This document shows, piece after piece, positions 6,260 to 11,526 of a stretch of 11,526 nucleotides of DNA. The translations under genes and the position numbers were made by a program. The first letter of the stretch is position 1, and each line of letters starts with the position of its first letter. This stretch comes from Acidimicrobiaceae bacterium (GTDB taxonomy: Bacteria; Actinomycetota; Acidimicrobiia; Acidimicrobiales; RAAP-2). The notes under the pieces were generated by a model. The model was not told the origin of the DNA and did no database searches. It was given only the letters and a program-made list of their open reading frames with translations. The DNA lies in assembly GCA_003152555.1 (NCBI GenBank), contig PMAL01000107.1, positions 2,012 to 13,537 of the forward strand, written 5' to 3'.

Positions 6260-7377
6260 TAAAGCACCTCTCGTGCCTGTTTAACCCCGTTGGCTGCATC
6301 ACGACCTCGGTCGCCAAATCCACCCTCGGTGACCTCTTTTCCGCACTCACCAATTGGGTGCTCACGAGCGTCGAATGGTTACTCAATTCGGTGGGCGGGG
6401 TACTGACTAAGGCCGGCGAGCCGTCATCGATCGTTGGTTCGGCCACTGCGGAGTTCAAAGTCTTGATGGTGGCCGCGCCCGTGCTCATGATGCTGGGACT
6501 GCTCGTCGCCACGTTGCAAGCGCTGCGTCACGCGGATGGCGCGTCGCTCTGGCGCGTCTACCTCGGTGTCGCGCCGTCGTGCGTCTTGGCCATTGTCATT
6601 GCCCGACCGGCGGCAACCCTGATCCTCCAAGCGGTCGATCAACTTTCCAGCGCAGCGGCCACCTCCGCGGTGGGCCACGAGACCACTTTGATCAATGCGT
6701 TCTCCAGCCTGTCGCTCTCGACGACCGTTCCCGGATTCGCCGTCTTCGTGCTCTGCGTTGTCGTGGTGATCGGCGGCTGGTTGCTGTGGTGTGAACTCAT
6801 CATCCGTTCGGTGGTACTCACGCTGTTGCTGGTTTTGGTTCCGGTGATCGTGCCGCTGTCAACATTTCCCGCCATGCGTCGTCTGGGCTGGCGATTGGCC
6901 GAGACCTTCATCGCGGTGGCGTCGAGCAAGTTGCTAATCGTGATTGCGCTCTCACTCGGACTCGATGAACTAGAGGGCGGCTCCGCTACCGTGGCCATCA
7001 CCGGTGCGGTGACGTTGCTGTTGGCCACGTGCACTCCCTTCGTCCTGCTGCGAGTTATTCCCTTCGTTGAGCAGTCGGCTCTTCACAACCTCGAAGGAAT
7101 TCGCCAGCGATTCACTCGCTCGGTTCAGAACGCACCTTCCTCGCCACTTGGTGCGGCGGCCCGCGCATTGACGCCCGATGCGCCGCTGCCCGGTCCGACC
7201 CCACGATCCGAGGACCTCGGTTTTGGCATGTGGGAGACAACCACGGACGTGCCGGATCCGGAGTGGAACGGTCCGAAGCTTCCGCCGCCGATCGGCGAAC
7301 CACAAGTAAGGGGCGGACACGTGGCGTACCACACCGACGAGATGGGTCCCGTTGTTGGTTGGCACTTCGATGAGTGA
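6256..7377 (+). CDS. Polytopic membrane protein, VirB6/TrbL-like secretion channel component
   Basis: This 373-residue protein has about six membrane helices, near residues 67-90, 101-124, 158-178, 182-203, 217-236 and 245-268. An amphipathic N-terminal region (about 20-50) precedes them, and a soluble tail of about 100 residues rich in proline, glycine and acidic residues follows (for example PDAPLPGPTP at 307-316). VirB6/TrbL proteins form the inner-membrane part of type IV channels. The position between a VirB2-like and a VirB3/VirB4-like gene supports this role. Two cysteines flank an N-terminal turn (C7 and C14, LSCLFNPVGC). The TTG start at 6256 is chosen because it overlaps the preceding stop and there is no ATG/GTG nearby that keeps the N-terminal segment. 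The end overlaps the next gene by 8 bases (ATGAGTGA). Sequence identity in this family is low, so the family call rests on topology and context. Confidence 0.72.
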   Translation: MIKHLSCLFNPVGCITTSVAKSTLGDLFSALTNWVLTSVEWLLNSVGGVLTKAGEPSSIVGSATAEFKVLMVAAPVLMMLGLLVATLQALRHADGASLWRVYLGVAPSCVLAIVIARPAATLILQAVDQLSSAAATSAVGHETTLINAFSSLSLSTTVPGFAVFVLCVVVVIGGWLLWCELIIRSVVLTLLLVLVPVIVPLSTFPAMRRLGWRLAETFIAVASSKLLIVIALSLGLDELEGGSATVAITGAVTLLLATCTPFVLLRVIPFVEQSALHNLEGIRQRFTRSVQNAPSSPLGAAARALTPDAPLPGPTPRSEDLGFGMWETTTDVPDPEWNGPKLPPPIGEPQVRGGHVAYHTDEMGPVVGWHFDE

Positions 7378-8437
7378 GCTACTCGCGCTCGGCGACGCCG
7401 ACGGTCAGGCCCGATGGATTGGCATTCGTCGTCATCAAGCGGTTGTCGTTGTGATCGGCATTGGCCTCGCCGGCGATTGGCTGGTTCGAAACCAAAGCAG
7501 TGTGGTTGAACTCATCACGGGACTGGTGCTGCTCATCTGCGCGCTGCCGGGGCACGACAATTTGACCGTGGGCGAATTGGTTGTGGTGGCGGTGCGCTAC
7601 TTGGGCCGCTCCCGCTGGGCGGAGGTCTCGTTTGTGCCCGAGCGCACGGCACTCGCGTTGCGCGCACGGGGCCACGTAACCGTGCGGGGATTTTCACTGC
7701 AGCACCGCGGACGACTCGATCTCTCTGGTCACGACGTCGTGCGCGCCCAAGACTTGGCGGCGTTCGCTGACGCTCAGGCGACGAGCGACCGTTCCGTCCA
7801 CGTGGGTCTACACGTGCGTTCGAGTCGCGAAGGTGGTGACACCCTCTTGTCACTCGGAGAGGAAACCATTGCGCCAGAAGGCTGGAGCGAGAGCAGTGAA
7901 CTTCTGCTCGAAATCATTGGTCTTTCGCAGGCCAAGAGATCGATGTGGCTACTCGAGCGTTGGAGCTACCTGCGAACAGCAAGTGGACTAGTTCGGGTAC
8001 TGCGCGTCCGTGATTTCACGGCGGTGCCCGATGGCCGCGCCCTACTCGAACGATTACAACAGTCGAGTGAGGACGTAACGGTCGCGCTGCACTTTGACGT
8101 AGTGAGTGGACAACGGGCCCATCGTATGGTTGAACGCGCGGTGCACCGCACCGGTAGCGACGGGGCGGCCTCGCGCTCGGTTGGCTTTCGCCGTACCGCG
8201 CGCGCCGAACGATCGCTTGAGCGCCTGGCCCAGCGTGAGGTCCTTGTCGCGAGTGGTCGAGCGTTACTGCGCTGCGCGGTCTACGTACGCGTGGGCGCAA
8301 CGTCCGAGCGATTGTTGCGCCACAGCGTCGACGAGGTGCAACGCCGCGCCCACGACGCGGGACTTCGTTGTGAGCGCGGACTAGGTCGCCAGGCGCTCTG
8401 GTACTGCCACCAACTGCCTGGCGGACCGGGCTGGTGA
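7370..8437 (+). CDS. VirB3/PrgI-like hairpin joined to a VirB4 N-terminal-like domain (SCO6880-like)
   Basis: This is a 355-residue protein. A basic segment RWIGIRRHQ (15-23) precedes two hydrophobic stretches at about 24-38 and 45-60, the short hairpin typical of VirB3/PrgI proteins. The rest is soluble. It ends with a stretch at about 290-350 (VLVASGRALLRCAVYVRVGA, then GLRCERGLGRQALWYCHQLPGG) resembling the end of the VirB4 N-terminal domain, where a strand motif is followed by a line like 'aaGlrl.r...rQ...f...LPlG'. No Walker motif is present; the ATPase part is in the next gene. In the cell it probably sits at the membrane and docks the VirB4 ATPase to the channel. The ATG at 7370 overlaps the previous stop, whereas a TTG at 7352 would only add six residues. 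It ends in a GTGA overlap with the ATPase gene. The family link to SCO6880 is recalled from similar operons. Confidence 0.7.
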   Translation: MSELLALGDADGQARWIGIRRHQAVVVVIGIGLAGDWLVRNQSSVVELITGLVLLICALPGHDNLTVGELVVVAVRYLGRSRWAEVSFVPERTALALRARGHVTVRGFSLQHRGRLDLSGHDVVRAQDLAAFADAQATSDRSVHVGLHVRSSREGGDTLLSLGEETIAPEGWSESSELLLEIIGLSQAKRSMWLLERWSYLRTASGLVRVLRVRDFTAVPDGRALLERLQQSSEDVTVALHFDVVSGQRAHRMVERAVHRTGSDGAASRSVGFRRTARAERSLERLAQREVLVASGRALLRCAVYVRVGATSERLLRHSVDEVQRRAHDAGLRCERGLGRQALWYCHQLPGGPGW

Positions 8438-9612
8438 GTCGGCCGTGGACCCACTGGTCAACCTCGAACGATCTCTACAGTTTGCGGCTTCCGGCCCACG
8501 ACGCCGGCACAGGACTCATAGGTCGTCCGCTCGGCAAGGCCCTACGGGGCTTTGATTTTGTCTTCGATTCGTTTGACGCGTACGCGGCCGGACTGGTGTC
8601 CAATCCCAACATGATTGTGGCCGGATCGATCGGGGCCGGTAAGAGCACCGTGGTGAAGATGCTGCTCGATCGCGCGCTGGTGCGCGGGCGACGAGTGGTG
8701 GTGATTGACCCCAAGGGCGAGTACCAGCAATTGGCCGCCTCCTACGGGGTGTCGCCGGTCACGCTCGGCCGTGACGGGTGGTGCAGTCCCTTCCCCGACG
8801 ACGACCGCGAGAGTCGGAATCTGCTGCGGGCCCTGGTCGCCAGTGCGCAGGGTTCGCCGCTCACCAGCGACCAGCATTACGTCATTGATGAGGTGTGGCA
8901 GCAACTCCCGGCCTCGCGACCGGCCCGCGTGCTGCGCGCGCTCTACGGGCAATTAGAGACGCACATCGCTAGTGCGCAGTACTCGGCGCAGCGTTCACTC
9001 GCCCTCACGTTGTACCGGTTCATCCATGGTGATCTGGCCGGACTCTTTGATGGCGACGGTGATCCGTTGGTCTTCTCCGGCCGACTGATTGTGCTCGACC
9101 TGTCGGTGCAGTGGTCGTCTAATTCACTCTCCGTGGCGGCTTTAAGCGCCGTCGCGGCGGCGCAACAGGTGGTGGCGACCGAAGGGGAGCTGGGTTATTT
9201 GGTGCTGGATGAGGCTTGGGCGTTGCTGTCGGATGACCACGCGCTTCGCTGGTTGCAGGGTTCATGGAAGTTGGCGAGGTCGCGCGGTCTCAGTCACATC
9301 CTGGTGCTGCACCGCTGGACCGATGTCGCCGCGGCGGGCGACGCGGGCAGCGCACAGCGTGAACGGGCCCAAGGTTTGCTGCGCGAGTGCGAGACCGCGC
9401 TGCTCTTTCGCCAACCGCCCGATGAGGCGCGCGAGATGTCGGTCGCCCTCGGCCTGCACGAACGCGAGGAGCAATACCTGACCGCACTACCCAAGGGAGC
9501 GGCGCTCGTGCGCTACGGCGCCTTTCGCTCGGTGGTGCGCGTCATTCCCGACGATCGCGACCGCCGCTTCATTGACACGGACTCGGCCATGCGTGACCAC
9601 GCGGCGTCGTGA
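8434..9612 (+). CDS. VirB4-like secretion ATPase (C-terminal ATPase domain only)
   Basis: This is a 392-residue RecA/FtsK-fold ATPase. Walker A is GSIGAGKST at 64-72, and the next strand VVVIDPKGEYQQLA (88-101) matches the VirB4 'DPKGEY' signature. Walker B is LGYLVLDEAWALL at 253-265. The later HRWTDV (293-298) resembles the family's 'HRxSDL' sensor region. The C-terminal VIPDDRDRRFIDTD matches the usual VirB4 ending in which 'F.TDP' closes the protein. VirB4 powers substrate transfer and pilus or channel assembly at the cytoplasmic face of the membrane. Full VirB4 proteins are about 600-900 residues. This one lacks the N-terminal domain, which is supplied by the preceding gene. The GTG start at 8434 and the stop at 9610-9612 both lie in GTGA overlaps with neighbours. 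Confidence 0.88.
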   Translation: MSRPWTHWSTSNDLYSLRLPAHDAGTGLIGRPLGKALRGFDFVFDSFDAYAAGLVSNPNMIVAGSIGAGKSTVVKMLLDRALVRGRRVVVIDPKGEYQQLAASYGVSPVTLGRDGWCSPFPDDDRESRNLLRALVASAQGSPLTSDQHYVIDEVWQQLPASRPARVLRALYGQLETHIASAQYSAQRSLALTLYRFIHGDLAGLFDGDGDPLVFSGRLIVLDLSVQWSSNSLSVAALSAVAAAQQVVATEGELGYLVLDEAWALLSDDHALRWLQGSWKLARSRGLSHILVLHRWTDVAAAGDAGSAQRERAQGLLRECETALLFRQPPDEAREMSVALGLHEREEQYLTALPKGAALVRYGAFRSVVRVIPDDRDRRFIDTDSAMRDHAAS

Positions 9613-10760
9613 CGCGCAATGACCGGCCGGTTCTGGGTCAACGCACTTTCCAGGGTATTGGCTTGGGCCGTCAGGCAACGTTGATGCCCAAGAGCTCGCT
9701 GCTTATCGTGGGCCCGACGCAAGTCGGGAAAACCTCATCGCTGGTGATGCCGGCGCTGCTTCGTTGGAACGACGCGTTAGTGGTGACCAGCGTGAAGAGT
9801 GACGTGGTCAAATCCACGCAGCGCTGGCGCCGTTCCTTAGGCGACGTGCAAATTCTTGAGCCGGGCCGCGACTCGGGATTGACGTGGAATCCTTTGGAGG
9901 GTGTCACGTCGCTGCGTCACGCGTTACGCGTTGCTCGCGACCTAACGATCGGCGCACGGGGGCAAGGCGACACGGACTTCTGGAATGCACTCGCCACCAA
10001 GTTGGTCGCGGCGCTCTTCGTCATGGCGGGCCAGCGATCGCAGAGCATTTTCGACGTCGCGGCGCTCGTCGAGAATCGAAAGTTCGACCAGTGGATGTCT
10101 AATGCCGTGACGAGCGAAGCGAGCGAACTGCTGCGCACCTTCCTAGATCACGAACACAAGACTCTCGATGGCGTGCTCACAACAGCCGAAACGATGCTGC
10201 TGCCGTGGCGCTTTCGCCAACCGCTCGCCAACGTTCGCTCGGTGGTTGCGGGCGCCAACACGCTCTATCTCTGCAGCCCGCGCGGTGAGCAGCAACACTA
10301 TGAATCGCTCTTTCGCGGTGCGCTGCGAATGGTGCTCGAAGAGCAACACCGACTAGTAGACGAGGGAAGTCAGCGTCGACTTCTGCTCGTGCTCGATGAG
10401 GCGGCGACCGTAGCGCCGCTCGATGAACTCGATCAGTTGGCCGCCACCGTCAGCGGACTCGACGTCACGTTGGTGACGGTTGTCCAGGACTTCGCGCAGC
10501 TGGTTGCCCGATGGGGTGCGAGAGCGCCCACGATTGTCAACAACCACACGACGCGCATCGTCATGGGTGGCCTCTCTGATCCAACCGTGGGCAAGTACTT
10601 CCCGGAAATGGTCGTGGCCAAAGAGGACACACGAACGGTGCCGTTGCGCCAACGCGCGGCGGGTACCGCGCTGGTGGTATCCGGCCGCCGTCCGCTCTTC
10701 GAGGTGCACGTTCGTCCGTGGTGGCGCAGTCGTCGCCTGCGAAAACGCGGCGAGCGATAG
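9609..10760 (+). CDS. VirD4/TraG-like coupling ATPase without membrane anchor
   Basis: This is a 383-residue ATPase of the TraG/TraD/VirD4 kind, which selects substrates and feeds them to a type IV channel. Walker A is GPTQVGKTSS at 35-44, the following strand VVTSVKSDVV (58-67) replaces the family's 'vvsvKgDl', and WNPL lies at 93-96. Walker B is LLLVLDEAATVAPLDELDQL at 258-277. The downstream VVQDFAQLVARWG...IVNNHTTRI (291-317) is the conserved 'QdlaQl...g...i..N..tki' region. The usual coupling protein has an N-terminal membrane domain and is 500-700 residues. Here the Walker A motif comes only 35 residues in and no hydrophobic helix is seen. The GTG at 9609 overlaps the preceding stop (GTGA). 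Lost anchor, tethering by a partner, or a natural short subfamily are all possible. The C-terminus is very basic (WWRSRRLRKRGER). Confidence 0.87.
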   Translation: MTRNDRPVLGQRTFQGIGLGRQATLMPKSSLLIVGPTQVGKTSSLVMPALLRWNDALVVTSVKSDVVKSTQRWRRSLGDVQILEPGRDSGLTWNPLEGVTSLRHALRVARDLTIGARGQGDTDFWNALATKLVAALFVMAGQRSQSIFDVAALVENRKFDQWMSNAVTSEASELLRTFLDHEHKTLDGVLTTAETMLLPWRFRQPLANVRSVVAGANTLYLCSPRGEQQHYESLFRGALRMVLEEQHRLVDEGSQRRLLLVLDEAATVAPLDELDQLAATVSGLDVTLVTVVQDFAQLVARWGARAPTIVNNHTTRIVMGGLSDPTVGKYFPEMVVAKEDTRTVPLRQRAAGTALVVSGRRPLFEVHVRPWWRSRRLRKRGER

Positions 10761-10767
10761 ATGTAAC

Positions 10768-10773
10768 TACGAT
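10768..10773 (+). promoter_or_regulatory. Candidate -10 box of a leaderless promoter for the ROK kinase gene
   Basis: TACGAT fits TAnnnT and ends 6 bases before the ATG at 10780, in the 19-base gap after the secretion module. It would give a message starting at the ATG and would let this gene be expressed apart from the upstream operon. No clear -35 and no Shine-Dalgarno are seen. Confidence 0.4.
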
Positions 10774-10779
10774 TCGCAC

Positions 10780-11526
10780 ATGGTGACCACGAGGGTTTCG
10801 ATCGACGAGAAGATCTTGGCGATTGACGTCGGCGCGACCAACATGAAGTTCTGTCACGTCGACGAGGATGGCGCACTGCTCGAAGTCGTCCGCCGGCGCC
10901 GAACGCACTACCCCTGCACGCCGTCACAACTGGTCGAAGTCCTGAGCGCGAAGATTGCTCGCTCAAAGTGCTGCCAAGTGGGTATTGGTTTTCCCGGTGA
11001 TATCGAGAACGGTCGGGTCACGGATGCCTTTAATCTCGCTCGTCCGGGAGGAATTACGACTGACGTTGATGTTGCGCTCGACGAACTGTGGCGCGGATTC
11101 GCGATTCAAGGGGCCCTGGCTGACGCGACCGGTCGAGACGTGCGAGTGGTGAACGATGCTGATCTCGCGGCACTCGGGTGCTGCCGAGAATTGGGTACCG
11201 AAATGGTGTTAACGCTGGGCACCGGTTTGGGGAACGCGCTGATGATCGAGGGAGCATTGCAGAAGGTGGAGAGCGTGGGGGCACGATCGTCCGGTGACGG
11301 GCGGACATTCGACGAGGAGCTCGGTGAGCGTGCGAGAGCTGAGAACGACGTCGTGTGGCGCGAATCCGTGGTTCGCGCGATCGGCGACCTCGCCCAGGAG
11401 TTCGACGCCAGTACGGTGCACTTAGCGGGCGGCAACGCCAAGAGATTGGCGCCCTTAACCTTCGCCGATCTACCGACTCTGGTGGTCATTCACGGCAACG
11501 ACGTCTCACTGCAGGGAGTCGCCAAA
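10780..11526 (+). CDS. ROK-family kinase, polyphosphate-glucokinase-like, 3' truncated by window edge
   Basis: 249 codons run from ATG 10780 to the window end without a stop. ROK proteins are sugar kinases or sugar-sensing regulators of the actin/hexokinase fold. The phosphate-1 loop AIDVGATNMK is at 14-23. FPGDIENGRV at 71-80 matches the ROK 'PG.v..G.v' segment. VVNDADLAALG at 123-133 contains the likely catalytic base D126, and VLTLGTGLGNALMIEG at 143-158 is the phosphate-2 region. HLAGGNAKRL at 214-223 fits the adenosine-binding glycine motif. The zinc motif CGCGxxGCxE of classical ROK kinases is absent; after the phosphate-2 region comes a short polar stretch (159-180). That absence and the VLTLGTGxGxAL form point toward the polyphosphate/ATP glucokinase branch. 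There is no DNA-binding domain at the N-terminus, so a repressor role is unlikely. Substrate is not proven. Confidence 0.82.
   Translation, partial: MVTTRVSIDEKILAIDVGATNMKFCHVDEDGALLEVVRRRRTHYPCTPSQLVEVLSAKIARSKCCQVGIGFPGDIENGRVTDAFNLARPGGITTDVDVALDELWRGFAIQGALADATGRDVRVVNDADLAALGCCRELGTEMVLTLGTGLGNALMIEGALQKVESVGARSSGDGRTFDEELGERARAENDVVWRESVVRAIGDLAQEFDASTVHLAGGNAKRLAPLTFADLPTLVVIHGNDVSLQGVAK

Larger units (their letters stand above)
5975..10760 (+). other. Compact type IV secretion-like gene module (five genes)
   Basis: Five genes in one direction, with every junction overlapping, encode parts recognisable from Gram-positive type IV secretion and conjugation systems. They are a small two-helix membrane protein, a VirB6/TrbL-like polytopic protein, a VirB3/PrgI-VirB4 N-domain protein, a VirB4 C-domain ATPase and a VirD4/TraG-like ATPase. 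The order resembles the DUF6112-TrbL-SCO6880-VirB4-TraG order I recall from actinobacterial integrative elements. No relaxase, cell-wall hydrolase, VirB8-like gene, integrase, tRNA target site or flanking repeat is visible in the window. The neighbours are ordinary chromosomal genes. Whether it moves DNA, exports protein or is a relic cannot be read from the sequence. Confidence 0.7.

Noticed and set aside
9405..10224. A 14-base exact repeat (CTTTCGCCAACCGC) at 9405-9418 and 10211-10224
   Set aside because: Both copies encode FRQP within separate ATPase genes. It is short, in coding sequence, and not at any boundary, so chance or shared codon preference is the simpler explanation.
5975..10760. 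The secretion module as a recently inserted mobile element
   Set aside because: No integrase, transposase, tRNA target, direct-repeat boundary or visible composition shift was found inside the window. Edges beyond the window were not available.
10433..10966. A 177-codon minus-strand frame spanning the end of the coupling ATPase and the start of the ROK gene
   Set aside because: The product is arginine/serine-rich with no motifs, and both genes beneath it are clear on the plus strand.

Overview
The window looks like chromosomal DNA of a moderately GC-rich actinomycete. I favour a deep actinobacterial lineage such as Acidimicrobiia, but this is a judgement from protein style, not a search result. 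The basis is frequent GTG starts, a SenX3/RegX3-style two-component pair, apparently leaderless promoters with a TAnnnT box 6-8 bases before the start codon, and type IV secretion proteins of the Gram-positive (actinobacterial) type. Gene density is very high: the longest gap between genes is 78 bases and most junctions overlap.

Layout. (1) Positions 1-883 (+): the 3' end of the haem O synthase gene ctaB, then an overlapping gene for a membrane-anchored thioredoxin-like protein. Both fit respiratory oxidase and cytochrome assembly. (2) Positions 887-2526 (-): a two-gene ABC exporter (permease and ATPase), convergent with the first pair. (3) Positions 2585-3892 (+): seryl-tRNA synthetase (serS), divergent from the exporter across a 58-base spacer that holds two back-to-back candidate -10 boxes. 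(4) Positions 3876-5896 (-): an OmpR/PhoB-type response regulator and a PAS-containing sensor histidine kinase, read kinase first. The regulator gene runs 17 bases into the end of serS. (5) Positions 5975-10760 (+), divergent from the kinase across 78 bases: five tightly coupled genes that look like a compact type IV secretion module. They are a small two-helix VirB2/DUF6112-like membrane protein, a polytopic VirB6/TrbL-like channel protein, a VirB3/PrgI-like membrane hairpin joined to a VirB4 N-terminal-like domain, a separate VirB4-like ATPase, and a short VirD4/TraG-like coupling ATPase with no visible membrane anchor. (6) Positions 10780-11526 (+): the first 249 codons of a ROK-family kinase, cut by the window edge.

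The secretion module is the most interesting part. It has two ATPases and three membrane-associated proteins but, inside this window, no relaxase, no VirB1-like hydrolase, no VirB8-like protein, no integrase and no attachment site. It lies between ordinary chromosomal genes, and its base composition and codon style look like theirs by eye. It may be a domesticated or cryptic export machine, or the remnant of an old integrative element. Every junction in the module is a stop/start overlap (TTGA, ATGAGTGA, GTGA, GTGA), so the five proteins are probably made together. No RNA genes, CRISPR arrays, insertion sequences or convincing terminators were seen.
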